Origin: H2-BAC3 sp045863035
Lineage (GTDB): Bacteria; Bacteroidota; Ignavibacteria; Ignavibacteriales; Ignavibacteriaceae
Direction: 5' to 3'
DNA length: 18,647 nt
Assembly (NCBI GenBank): GCA_045863035.1
Contig: BTUV01000058.1
Location: forward strand, 1-18,647
Positions within the stretch are counted from its first letter, which is position 1. Each line of letters starts with the position of its first letter. Below the pieces are notes generated by a model, which was not told where the DNA came from, ran no database searches, and saw nothing but the letters and a program-made list of their open reading frames with translations. The position numbers and the translations under genes are program-made. Positions 6,978 through 14,288 of the stretch are shown here, one piece after another.

Positions 6978-7559
6978 TTACCTTTTCTTCTCTTTGCTTA
7001 AAGCTCTTTGCAGGAGCAGAAAAGATGCTTCAGGATAATCAGAATCATCAGATAATTCAGGAATCACCAGAATCTTTCTCATAAGTCCGTTAAAATGCTC
7101 AAGAATGAAATCCAGATGCAATTCAACCGGAATAAGAGCAAGCTCCCCGTTACTTATCCCCAAACGGATGAGTGCTTCAAGAACTGCTGATAATTGGTCA
7201 TCATCTGGATTCTGTAAAAAAGCAGGCGAGGACTGATACTGCAGTAAAAATTTGACAGAATTCCGATTGGCTTTGCTCCAATCGAGGAGGGAAGCCCGCA
7301 TATTACGTAAAATGATAAAAAATGGCAGATGCTCATCCAGACCAGTCAGGCAAACTGCAAGCATCTCCTTTTTTGTCTCAGAATAAAGAGCCCGTATCAG
7401 ATCATCTTTTGTCTTAAAGTAATGGAAAAGCGTTCCGTTAGCCACGCCTGCCCTTGCGGCAATCAGGGCGGTTGGGGTGGCATCAATTCCGGCTTCGGCA
7501 AAAAGTTCTGCCGCTGCTCTAAATATCGCATCCAGTTTAGGTATAGACTGACTAATCAC
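6978..7559 (-). CDS. TetR/AcrR-family transcriptional regulator
   Basis: A 193-residue DNA-binding repressor-type protein. The N-terminal TetR domain is clear: AIFRAAAELFAEAGIDATPTALIAARAGVANGTLFHYFKTKDDLIRALY (about 11-59), with the helix-turn-helix around 27-50 and the hallmark GTLFHYFxxKDDL. The C-terminal half is a helical ligand-binding domain without recognisable family identity. The chosen start is a GTG at 7559; no in-frame ATG lies upstream before a stop, and a later start would cut the DNA-binding domain. It is the first gene of an operon with the SDR and metallo-hydrolase genes and diverges from the M19 dipeptidase gene, so it probably controls its own operon and perhaps the dipeptidase gene. 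I could not find a convincing palindromic operator in 7560-7763. Confidence 0.9.
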   Translation of the reverse strand: MISQSIPKLDAIFRAAAELFAEAGIDATPTALIAARAGVANGTLFHYFKTKDDLIRALYSETKKEMLAVCLTGLDEHLPFFIILRNMRASLLDWSKANRNSVKFLLQYQSSPAFLQNPDDDQLSAVLEALIRLGISNGELALIPVELHLDFILEHFNGLMRKILVIPELSDDSDYPEASFLLLQRALSKEKKR

Positions 7560-7763
7560 TCTATTAAAATATGGACTAAAATCCGCATTTCCAATAAAAA
7601 TTTACAATTTCACACCCTGCGGTCTGGTGTTTGTTTAGAAAGGCGGCTAAAAGGGAATACTCTTCAAAACTCCCTTTTTCTTCATTTTTCATTCTCCGTT
7701 TTTCATTCTTCGTTGTAAATTGTACCTTGTACATTATTCTTTAATATCGGATTGCTCAAGATC
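7560..7763. other. Divergent intergenic region between the TetR and M19 genes
   Basis: There is no gene. The left part is AT-rich (around 7560-7610) and should hold the TetR promoter. From about 7670 to 7740 it is a pyrimidine-rich, low-complexity phrase with repeated TTTTTCATTCT and TTGTA words, of the same style as 5064-5100 and 9101-9120. I could not assign promoters or an operator with confidence. Confidence 0.4.
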
Positions 7764-8987
7764 ATGAAACAGTTCTTCCTTTGCTTTTACGCCGGCGTGC
7801 TTTTGCTTGGCTCATTCACTCAGGCACAAAGTATATCTGACTCCGAAGCGCTTACCAAAGCCCGCGCTCTGCTCAAAAACTTTCCCTTAATTGACGGTCA
7901 CAATGATCTTCCATGGGTCATTCGCGCGGATGACGAAGCCCCGATGGATGTAGAAGCTTATGACCTGCGTAAAAAAACCAAGGGAGATACTGATATTGAT
8001 CGCCTGAGATCAGGAGGTGTAGGAGCTCAGTTCTGGTCTGTTTACATCCCCTCCAATCTTACGACCGGTTTTGCAAAAGCACAGCTTGAGCAGATTGACA
8101 TTGCACTCCGGATGATTGAGCTTTATCCTGATGTATTTGAACTCGCGGCAACAGCAGATGAGATTGAGAAAATTTTTTCAAAAGGAAAAATCGCTTCCGT
8201 GCTCGGCATTGAAGGAGGAAAGGCGATTGAGAACTCCCCTGCTGCAATCCGTATATTCTACCGCCTTGGAGTGCGATATATGACACTCACCCACTCCGGC
8301 ACTACTGACTGGGCTGATGCCTGTACTGACACAGCTCGTCACGGCGGACTTTCTCCTCTCGGCGAAAATCTCATCCGCGAAATGAACCGTACAGGTATGC
8401 TGATTGATCTTTCTCACGTCTCCGATGCTACCATGAGCGATGCACTCAACATCAGCCAAGCTCCGGTCATCTTTTCTCATTCATCAGTACGTGCACTTGC
8501 CAATCATGTTCGTAATGTGCCCGACTCCATTCTTCTCCGCATACCCAAAAACGGCGGCATTGTAATGGTTACCGTTATACCAAACTTTACCTCAGAAGAA
8601 AAGAGGATTTGGGAAGACAAACTTTCCGCTCACCTGAAAGGAATAAAAGACAGAGCTGAACGGAACAAAGCAAGAGAAGCATATATACGCAAACACCCCG
8701 AACCCAAAGCTACTCTGAAACAAGTGGCCGATCATATTGACTATATAAAAAACAAGATCGGCGCGGACTATGTGGGTATCGGAGCCGACTACTTCGGAGA
8801 AGCAGATGTGGCCGAGGGAATGGAAGATGTCTCAAAATATCCCTACCTTTTTGCGGAGCTTATAAAACGGGGCTGGAGTGATGCTGATCTGAAAAAACTC
8901 GCCGGCGGCAACATTCTGCGTGTGCTCCGTCAGGCCGAAGATACCGCAAAAGAGCTTCAGAACTCTACAAAAGCAATGATAAAATAA
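7764..8987 (+). CDS. Secreted M19 (renal-dipeptidase-type) membrane dipeptidase
   Basis: A 407-residue zinc dipeptidase with an N-terminal signal peptide (MKQFFLCFYAGVLLLGSFTQAQS), so it works in the periplasm or outside. The ligands of the binuclear zinc site can be followed: H46 and D48 in LIDGHNDLPW, E150 in VLGIEGGKAI, H218 in LIDLSHVSD and H239 in VIFSHSSVRAL. D342 in VGIGADYFG stands where other members have DFDG; the second acid of that motif is phenylalanine here. The VAEGMEDVSKYPYLFAELIKRGW stretch is very close to eukaryotic renal dipeptidase. The ATG at 7764 starts the signal peptide; a TTG at 7752 would add four residues. No Shine-Dalgarno site. A heptamer repeat array begins at the base after its stop codon. 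The likely role is cleaving dipeptides released by extracellular proteases. Confidence 0.93.
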   Translation: MKQFFLCFYAGVLLLGSFTQAQSISDSEALTKARALLKNFPLIDGHNDLPWVIRADDEAPMDVEAYDLRKKTKGDTDIDRLRSGGVGAQFWSVYIPSNLTTGFAKAQLEQIDIALRMIELYPDVFELAATADEIEKIFSKGKIASVLGIEGGKAIENSPAAIRIFYRLGVRYMTLTHSGTTDWADACTDTARHGGLSPLGENLIREMNRTGMLIDLSHVSDATMSDALNISQAPVIFSHSSVRALANHVRNVPDSILLRIPKNGGIVMVTVIPNFTSEEKRIWEDKLSAHLKGIKDRAERNKAREAYIRKHPEPKATLKQVADHIDYIKNKIGADYVGIGADYFGEADVAEGMEDVSKYPYLFAELIKRGWSDADLKKLAGGNILRVLRQAEDTAKELQNSTKAMIK

Positions 8988-9092
8988 TTAGTAGTTAGTA
9001 GTTAGTAATTAGTAATTAGTAATTAGTAATTAGTAGTTAGTAATGAGTAGTTAGTAATGAGTAGTTAGTAATGAGTAGTTAGTAGTTAGTAA
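8988..9092 (+). repeat. Fifteen tandem heptamers (TTAGTAR / TGAGTAG)
   Basis: Exactly 15 consecutive 7-bp units start at the base after the M19 stop codon: TTAGTAG x2, TTAGTAA x4, TTAGTAG, TTAGTAA, then three TGAGTAG-TTAGTAA or TGAGTAG-TTAGTAG pairs, and a final TTAGTAA. Because 7 is not a multiple of 3, stop codons appear in all three forward frames. Shorter arrays of the same heptamer follow two other genes (12401 and 14232). Confidence 0.95.
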
Positions 9093-9181
9093 TGATTTTA
9101 ATGCACAATTTACAATTTACAAGGTCAGAAATCAAAACCGATATATACTAATAAAATGATAACCCTGGAGGGGCGGTTTAT

Positions 9182-9213
9182 TAATCCGCGTTGCGAAGCA
9201 TCCGTAAAACCAG
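9182..9213 (+). repeat. Dispersed 32-bp element, copy 1
   Basis: The segment contains GCGTTGCGAAG followed by ATCCGTAAAA. Its reverse complement occurs at 18499-18530 with 29 of 32 bases the same by eye. Both copies are intergenic. Parts also resemble the CAGCGTAATC / ATCCGTGATC words at 198-228. Confidence 0.7.
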
Positions 9214-9256
9214 GAGTACTTTACAACGAACCACTCAATCTAATACTCACTAAACT

Positions 9257-9284
9257 CTTTGCGCCTCAGCGCCTTTTCGCGAAT
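9257..9284 (+). repeat. Dispersed CTTTGCG motif
   Basis: CTTTGCGCCTCAGCGCC (9257-9273) followed by TTTTCGCGAAT. This is an intergenic member of the family also seen at 4966-5036, 12450-12479 and 14944-14970. Confidence 0.6.
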
Positions 9285-9399
9285 CGTTTGGTTGCTCCCT
9301 GAATCCGAAAAACTTCTTAAATTCATATTTTATACTTTATAATTCGTAATTCATTTATTCGTATTATTGAACCTCATTTTTCACAAGATACGGTGCGTC

Positions 9400-9945
9400 A
9401 TGTCCAAGACCAAAAAAATCCTCTTTATCCTGCTCGGCTCGTTTTTTCTTATCGTTTCATCAATTCTGGTTTTCGCGGCTACCAAACCCGATACCTTCCG
9501 TGTTGAACGCTCTCTTATGATTCCGGCCCCTCCGGAAGTGCTTCATACAATCGTGAGCGACTTCCGCACCTGGGAGCAGTGGTCACCCTGGGAAAAACTT
9601 GACCCCAACATGAAGAAAACCTTCTCCGGTCCGGTCAGTGGTCCAGGTCAAATCTATGCCTGGGAAGGAAATGATGACGTTGGAAAAGGCCGCATGGAAA
9701 TTTTAGAATCAAACTCTTTTTCTATGTTAAAAATTAAACTCGAGTTCATTGAACCCTTCCCGGTCAGTAACACAACTGAGTTTAATTTCACGCCCGCGGA
9801 AGGGGGCACAAAAGTTGTCTGGGCGATGTACGGAGAGTCCCCGTATATATCAAAACTCTTTAGCGTATTCATGGATATGGATACAATGATTGGAAAAGAT
9901 TTTGATGAAGGTTTAAATAATCTAAAAGCACTGCTCGCCAAGTGA
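9400..9945 (+). CDS. SRPBCC-family protein with N-terminal membrane anchor
   Basis: A 181-residue protein with one N-terminal hydrophobic segment (about 7-26, FILLGSFFLIVSSILVFAA) followed by a START/Bet v 1-like (SRPBCC, polyketide-cyclase-like) domain. FRVERSLMIPAPPEVLHTIVSDFRTWEQWSPWEKLDPNMKKTFSG is the typical opening of this family, and FNFTPAEGGTKVVWAMYGE its central strands. Such domains bind hydrophobic ligands in a deep pocket; no enzymatic function can be assigned. The ATG at 9400 is chosen over a TTG at 9367 because it starts the membrane anchor (MSKTKKILFILL). The last bases overlap the GTG start of the next gene (GTGA), so the two are probably translationally coupled. It is the first gene of a likely four-gene run ending with the MATE exporter. 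Confidence 0.85.
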   Translation: MSKTKKILFILLGSFFLIVSSILVFAATKPDTFRVERSLMIPAPPEVLHTIVSDFRTWEQWSPWEKLDPNMKKTFSGPVSGPGQIYAWEGNDDVGKGRMEILESNSFSMLKIKLEFIEPFPVSNTTEFNFTPAEGGTKVVWAMYGESPYISKLFSVFMDMDTMIGKDFDEGLNNLKALLAK

Positions 9946-10391
9946 ATACCCAACCCGTAATAGTAAACAGAATTTTTCCCGTGAACCCGGAGCTGCTCTG
10001 GTGTGCTCTTACCGAAAAAAAACGTTTGAAGGAATGGTTCGTCGGTCTGGATGAGTTTCGCGCGGAAGTTGGTTTTCACTTTTCTTTTTCAGGAGGCCCA
10101 TCCGAAGACCGGCAATATCTTCATCTCTGCGCCATTACACAAGCTATTCCCAATCAGTTACTTGCCTTTTCATGGGAGTATGATGGATACCCCGGATGTA
10201 CATTCGTCTCCTTTAACCTGACCAGGAACGGTAGTGGCACTCTGCTTACTCTCTCTCACACCGGACTTGATACATTCCCCGCGGAGAATCCTGACTTTGC
10301 ACATGAGAATTTCAGTGAGGGATGGAATGACATCATCAATATATCTCTCAACGAATATATAAAAAATCTCGCTAACACCTCTGGTATATAG
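9942..10391 (+). CDS. SRPBCC/AHSA1-like protein
   Basis: A 149-residue cytosolic protein of the activator-of-Hsp90-homologue-1-like (AHSA1) branch of the SRPBCC fold. VNRIFPVNPELLWCALTEKKRLKEWFVG is the family's opening helix-strand, and LLAFSWEYDGYPGCTFVSFNLTRNGSGTLLTLSHTGL the central strands, ending in the C-terminal helix EGWNDIINISLNEYIKNL. It has no membrane segment, unlike the gene before it. It starts at a GTG that overlaps the preceding stop (GTGA); no ATG or Shine-Dalgarno site offers an alternative. In bacteria these genes often sit with PhnB-like VOC genes, as here. The function is unknown; ligand binding is the usual assumption. Confidence 0.85.
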   Translation: MNTQPVIVNRIFPVNPELLWCALTEKKRLKEWFVGLDEFRAEVGFHFSFSGGPSEDRQYLHLCAITQAIPNQLLAFSWEYDGYPGCTFVSFNLTRNGSGTLLTLSHTGLDTFPAENPDFAHENFSEGWNDIINISLNEYIKNLANTSGI

Positions 10392-10432
10392 TTTTAAACT
10401 AGTGTCTAATCAATCGCGGAAGGATAACATAT

Positions 10433-10858
10433 ATGCCCTCATTAAGCATCTATCTCATTTTTCAGGGGAACACAGAACAAGCATTTAATTTTTATAAATC
10501 CGTTTTTGGCGGTGAATTTCTTCAGGTACAACGCTTTGGTGATATGCCGGATTCTGATCAGATTCCCGCAGACGAAAAAAATAAAATCATGCATATTGGT
10601 CTGGCAGTCGGCAATACCTATATTATGGGAACCGATGCGCTTGAAAGTATGGGGCAGAAAGTTACCTTCGGAAACAACTCATATATAACCATAACGCCTG
10701 AAACCAAGGATGAAGCAGATCGTTTTTATCAGGCGCTTTCAGAAGGAGGAAAAATTGAAATGGAGCTTCAGGATACTTTCTGGGGGGCTTACTATGCTTC
10801 ATTCTCTGATAAGTTTGGGCTACAGTGGATGATTAACTATGATTATCCGAAAGAATAA
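10433..10858 (+). CDS. PhnB-like VOC (glyoxalase/bleomycin-resistance fold) protein
   Basis: A 141-residue protein of the vicinal-oxygen-chelate superfamily, in the PhnB / '3-demethylubiquinone methyltransferase-like' group. LSIYLIFQGNTEQAFNFYKSVFGGEF is the first beta-alpha-beta module, and IMHIGLAVGNTYIMGTDALESMG, ITPETKDEADRFYQALSEGGKIEMELQDTFWGAYYASFSDKFGLQWMINY the later ones. The substrate is not known for this group; related proteins chelate a metal or bind hydrophobic compounds. This gene has one of the clearer Shine-Dalgarno sites of the window (AAGGA, 10420-10424, eight bases before the ATG). It follows the AHSA1-like gene by 41 bases and precedes the MATE gene by 81 bases. Confidence 0.88.
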   Translation: MPSLSIYLIFQGNTEQAFNFYKSVFGGEFLQVQRFGDMPDSDQIPADEKNKIMHIGLAVGNTYIMGTDALESMGQKVTFGNNSYITITPETKDEADRFYQALSEGGKIEMELQDTFWGAYYASFSDKFGLQWMINYDYPKE

Positions 10859-10907
10859 CACATCGCTTTCCTCTTAAAATCTGCCTGACTGAATATCATC
10901 ATTTGAA

Positions 10908-10935
10908 CCGGCCGTTTGTCAGATTAAGCGGCCGG
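10908..10935 (+). promoter_or_regulatory. GC-rich hairpin just upstream of the MATE gene
   Basis: CCGGCCG (10908-10914) and CGGCCGG (10929-10935) form a perfect 7-bp GC-only stem with a 14-nt loop. It ends four bases before the MATE start codon at 10940 and has no T run, so it is not an intrinsic terminator. It covers the position of the ribosome binding site and would hinder initiation if folded. Confidence 0.5.
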
Positions 10936-10939
10936 CAGA

Positions 10940-12400
10940 ATGTCACGAAACCGTATATTTACATACTATTGCAGAAAAACATCACAACTTACCGGCTTGA
11001 AAGCAAAATATAACCACTACTATCGTCTGATTCTCTCAGCTCTCAAAGGGGAGGAGCATGATTATACCACAATCAATCTTCGTACGGCTGTGTTGCTTCT
11101 ATCTATTCCGATGATGCTTGAACTGGCGCTGGAATCTGTTTTCGCGGTTGTTGATATATATTTCGTAAACCGTATTGGCGTTCACGCGGTATCCGTAGTC
11201 GGACTAACCGAATCAGTGATAACACTGGTTTATTCAGTAGGAATTGGCATGAGCTCAGCCGCCACTGCACTGGTAGCCCGCCGCACGGGGGAAAAGCACC
11301 TTGATGCAGCTTCACACGCGGGTGCTCAGGCAATCATTCTTGGCATGGTTTCTTCCTTTCTGCTGGGCATACCAGGGTTTTTCTATGCCGAAGAAATTCT
11401 TGCTCTGATGGGAGCAGAACCCGAGGCAATAAAGCAGGGCGTTATATATACGCAGCTTTTGTTTGCCAGCAGTGTTTCCATAATACTTCTGTTCCTCATC
11501 AACGGAATTTTCCGCGGCGCGGGTGATGCATCAATCGCAATGAAAAGTCTTTGGCTGGCAAATGCCTGCAATATCATCCTTGATCCACTGCTTATCTTTG
11601 GGCTGATATACCTGCCTGAAATGGGTATTAAGGGAGCCGCCATTGCCACAGTAATCGGAAGAACTCTCGGCGTGCTGTATCAATTCTATCATCTGTGGCG
11701 CTCTTCAGGTATTCTTAAAATGCAATGGCATCACTTTAAACCTGATGCTGCAATCATTAAAAGTCTTATTACCATCGCTTCCCCGGCTACATTTCAGTTT
11801 ATCATTGCCTCGGCAAGTTGGATATTCCTTGCCTCAATCGTAGCGAAATATGGCAGCGCGGCTTCGGCCGGTTACCAGACCGCAATCCGCCTTGTGGTTT
11901 TCTTTATTCTTCCTGCATGGGGTATGAGCAACGCAGTAGCTACATTAACCGGACAAAATCTTGGCGCGGGTAATCCGGAACGCGCCGAAGAGAGTGTTTC
12001 TATTACCATTACCTATAATGTTTCGTTTATGGCAATGGTTACCTTGTTATTCCTGTTCTTTGCCCGGCCTCTGATTGGATTCTTCATTCCGCCGGGAGAA
12101 ATTGCACAAACAGATTTTGCTGTTCTTTCTCTCCAAATTATCTGTACCGGGTATATATTTTACGGCGTTGGTATGGTCATAACCCAGGCCTTTAACGGTG
12201 CGGGTGATACTAAAACTCCGACTGTTGTTTATTTTATCGGATTCTGGCTGTTTCAAATACCGCTTGCTTATATTATGCACCGGTTTTCAGGACTTGGCTT
12301 TACCGGCGTGGTCATTGCAGTACCGGTTGCCGAAACTCTAATGACGCTGATGATCTGGTACCGCTTCCGTAAGGGAACGTGGAAAAACACAAAAATATAA
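10940..12400 (+). CDS. MATE-family multidrug/cation efflux transporter
   Basis: A 486-residue inner-membrane antiporter with two MatE repeats and about 12 membrane helices, exporting cationic drugs or metabolites in exchange for Na+ or H+. The first repeat opens with LRTAVLLLSIPMMLELALESVFAVVDIYFVNRIGVHAVSVVGLTES, typical of the Bacteroidota-type MATE proteins; NGIFRGAGDASIAMKSLWLANACNIILDPLLIFGL closes it. The second repeat contains NAVATLTGQNLGAGNPERAEESV and TQAFNGAGDTKTPTVVYFIGFWLFQIPLAY. A charged cytoplasmic tail of about 45 residues precedes the first helix and ends in LKGEEHDYTT, which I recall in relatives. Only the ATG at 10940 is available before the conserved part. A GC hairpin directly precedes the start. 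The gene ends in TAA followed by two TGAGTAA heptamers. Confidence 0.92.
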   Translation: MSRNRIFTYYCRKTSQLTGLKAKYNHYYRLILSALKGEEHDYTTINLRTAVLLLSIPMMLELALESVFAVVDIYFVNRIGVHAVSVVGLTESVITLVYSVGIGMSSAATALVARRTGEKHLDAASHAGAQAIILGMVSSFLLGIPGFFYAEEILALMGAEPEAIKQGVIYTQLLFASSVSIILLFLINGIFRGAGDASIAMKSLWLANACNIILDPLLIFGLIYLPEMGIKGAAIATVIGRTLGVLYQFYHLWRSSGILKMQWHHFKPDAAIIKSLITIASPATFQFIIASASWIFLASIVAKYGSAASAGYQTAIRLVVFFILPAWGMSNAVATLTGQNLGAGNPERAEESVSITITYNVSFMAMVTLLFLFFARPLIGFFIPPGEIAQTDFAVLSLQIICTGYIFYGVGMVITQAFNGAGDTKTPTVVYFIGFWLFQIPLAYIMHRFSGLGFTGVVIAVPVAETLMTLMIWYRFRKGTWKNTKI

Positions 12401-12414
12401 TGAGTAATGAGTAA
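12401..12414 (+). repeat. Two TGAGTAA heptamers at the MATE stop codon
   Basis: TGAGTAA-TGAGTAA follows the TAA stop (12398-12400) without a gap. The same heptamer family follows the M19 gene and the YtcJ-like gene. Confidence 0.75.
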
Positions 12415-12449
12415 TCAAAGTTTAATTTGTAATATCCAGTGTGTGAATT

Positions 12450-12479
12450 CTTTGCGGCTTCGCGTCTTTGCGCGGAATT
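12450..12479 (+). repeat. Dispersed CTTTGCG motif
   Basis: CTTTGCGGCTTCGCGTC (12450-12466) followed by TTTGCGCGGAATT. It is very similar to 14944-14970. It sits in the 149-bp gap between the MATE and YtcJ-like genes, which otherwise shows only AT-rich sequence before the next start. Confidence 0.7.
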
Positions 12480-12549
12480 GACACAGCGCCGGATAATGCC
12501 AAAATTTGAAAAATAAGTATATTGTTAAAAAAATTGCCGGTTTTTATTA

Positions 12550-14235
12550 ATGCACACACTTTCGCTTTTAATGCTGTTTTTGCTCTGGTCATCCTTTATC
12601 ACCGGACAAAGCACTGCTGACGTAATCCTTTACAACGGTTATATATATACTGCTGACACGGAAGGGAGCGTTTGCTCTGCAGTCGCGGTAAAAGACGGCG
12701 TTATTCTTATCACCGGCAGTGATGAAGTTGTTTTGCAATATGAGGGAGAGAACACACAGGCAACCAACCTTGAGGGCAGACTTCTTCTGCCTGGTTTTAT
12801 AGATAGTCACGCCCACTCAATTAGCGCATTCAAACATTTCTTTGAATTAAATCTTTACGGGCTAAAGTCAATTAACCAGATTCAGGAGGCCTTGCGCAAC
12901 TACCGGACAAACCACCCTGAGGCCTTATATATCAAAGGGCGGGGCTGGAGCAATACCATGTTCCCTAAAACCGGACCAGATCACAAATATCTTGATGCAG
13001 TTATAAGCGATATTCCTGTTGTTCTCGCCTCAGAAGACGGACACTCCGGATGGGTGAATAAAAAAGCAATGGAACTCGCCGGCATTACTAAATCCACACT
13101 CGTCCCTCCGGGCGGAATACTTGAGCTTGACCCTGAAACCGGAGAACCAACAGGAACGCTGCGGGAGTCTGCCGCCGGGCTTGTATCAGAGATTATACCT
13201 CCCGCCTCATTTGACCTGATGTATAACGGTTTAATTAAATTTCAAAAAATGGCCGCTGGTTTCGGTATCACCGGAGTTCATGAAGCATCCATTGATGCCG
13301 GAAGTATTGAGCCGGAAGTTTACCGTAAACTTGAAGCAGACGGAAAACTCAATATGCGCGTCACGGCAGCTTTATATATAGAACCTGATTCCGGCAGGCA
13401 GGCAATTCAGCATCTGCTTGCTGAAAGAAACCGTGACCGGGGAGAGCTTTTTTCTGCCGGATATGCAAAACTTTTTTCAGACGGTGTAATAGAAGGCAGC
13501 ACTGCTTTTTTGCATGATCCGTATAATCATTTGCCGGGTAACAAGGGAGAGCTGCTTTGCAATTTTGACAGTCTGAAAAACCTGTGCGCTGCACTGGAAG
13601 AAGCCGGCTTCGGTATTCATGTTCACGCAATCGGTGATGCCGCAATCACAGCCACACTTGATGCATTTGCTTACGCACGAAAAATCTCCGGCAGGTCTGA
13701 TAATCGCAATATAATCACACATCTTCAGCTCGTGCGATCAACTGATATACCGCGATTCAAAGAACTCAACGTCACAGCGGCTGCTCAGCCCTTCTGGTTT
13801 ATTAAAGATGAATATTACCATGATATACAAGTTCCTTACCTTGGTCAGGAACGTGCTGATCGTGAGTATCCTTTAAAAAGTTTCTTTGCTATAGGAGTGA
13901 ATGTTGCCTCATCGAGTGATTATCCCGTTACCATTCCACCCAATCCGCTTGTGGCAATCCAGACCGGCATTACAAGATTAGAACCCGGCTCAGATAACAG
14001 TAATACTCCTCTCTGGCCGGAAGAATCCGCCACCATAGAGCAGATGATACGGAGCTATACTATCAATGCAGCTTACGCAAGCAGGTGGGAATCCGTTACC
14101 GGATCAATAGAACCGGGTAAATCAGCCGATTTGATTATGCTGGATAAAAATCTGTTCACCATTCCCGCGAACGAAATCAGCACGGCAAAGGTTTTAATGA
14201 CAATGTTCCGCGGGAAAACAATATATACTAATTAG
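12550..14235 (+). CDS. Exported YtcJ-like amidohydrolase (amidohydrolase family 3)
   Basis: A 561-residue metal-dependent hydrolase with an N-terminal signal peptide (MHTLSLLMLFLLWSSFITGQ), so periplasmic or secreted. It has the composite beta-sandwich of amidohydrolases (ADVILYNGYIYTADTEG at the N-terminus, GSIEPGKSADLIMLDKNLF at the C-terminus) around a TIM barrel. Expected metal ligands and catalytic residues are visible: H87-A-H89 in PGFIDSHAHS, K307 in YAKLFSDGVIEGSTA (candidate carbamylated lysine), H359 in GIHVHAIGDAAI, H391 in NIITHLQLV and D457 in VASSSDYPV. Relatives are annotated as N-substituted-formamide or urea-type hydrolases, but substrates vary, so only a broad C-N hydrolase role is safe. 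The ATG at 12550 begins the signal peptide; there is no Shine-Dalgarno site. Its TAG stop lies inside the first unit of a heptamer array. Confidence 0.9.
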   Translation: MHTLSLLMLFLLWSSFITGQSTADVILYNGYIYTADTEGSVCSAVAVKDGVILITGSDEVVLQYEGENTQATNLEGRLLLPGFIDSHAHSISAFKHFFELNLYGLKSINQIQEALRNYRTNHPEALYIKGRGWSNTMFPKTGPDHKYLDAVISDIPVVLASEDGHSGWVNKKAMELAGITKSTLVPPGGILELDPETGEPTGTLRESAAGLVSEIIPPASFDLMYNGLIKFQKMAAGFGITGVHEASIDAGSIEPEVYRKLEADGKLNMRVTAALYIEPDSGRQAIQHLLAERNRDRGELFSAGYAKLFSDGVIEGSTAFLHDPYNHLPGNKGELLCNFDSLKNLCAALEEAGFGIHVHAIGDAAITATLDAFAYARKISGRSDNRNIITHLQLVRSTDIPRFKELNVTAAAQPFWFIKDEYYHDIQVPYLGQERADREYPLKSFFAIGVNVASSSDYPVTIPPNPLVAIQTGITRLEPGSDNSNTPLWPEESATIEQMIRSYTINAAYASRWESVTGSIEPGKSADLIMLDKNLFTIPANEISTAKVLMTMFRGKTIYTN

Positions 14236-14266
14236 TAATTAGTAATTAGGAGTTAGTAATTAGTAA
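14232..14266 (+). repeat. Five heptamers overlapping the stop codon of the YtcJ-like gene
   Basis: TTAGTAA, TTAGTAA, TTAGGAG, TTAGTAA, TTAGTAA. The gene's stop TAG (14233-14235) is bases 2-4 of the first heptamer, so the repeat supplies the stop codon. Confidence 0.85.
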
Positions 14267-14288
14267 TATAGTACTGTATATATACCTG

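Larger units (their letters stand above)
9093..9399. other. Gene-free region with dispersed motifs
   Basis: There is no coding frame of note. It contains ACAATTTACAATTTACA-type words (about 9102-9120), a small imperfect palindrome with GCGG/CCGC arms (9173-9189), a 32-bp element at 9182-9213 whose reverse complement recurs at 18499-18530, a copy of the CTTTGCG dispersed motif (9257-9284), and an AT-rich stretch (9316-9370) that may hold the promoter for the following operon. Confidence 0.6.

Noticed and set aside
7752..7763. TTG start codons giving longer N-termini (also at 331, 2791, 6251, 9367, 16488)
   Set aside because: In each case a nearby ATG gives the family N-terminus or signal peptide, and the TTG adds a few unconserved residues.
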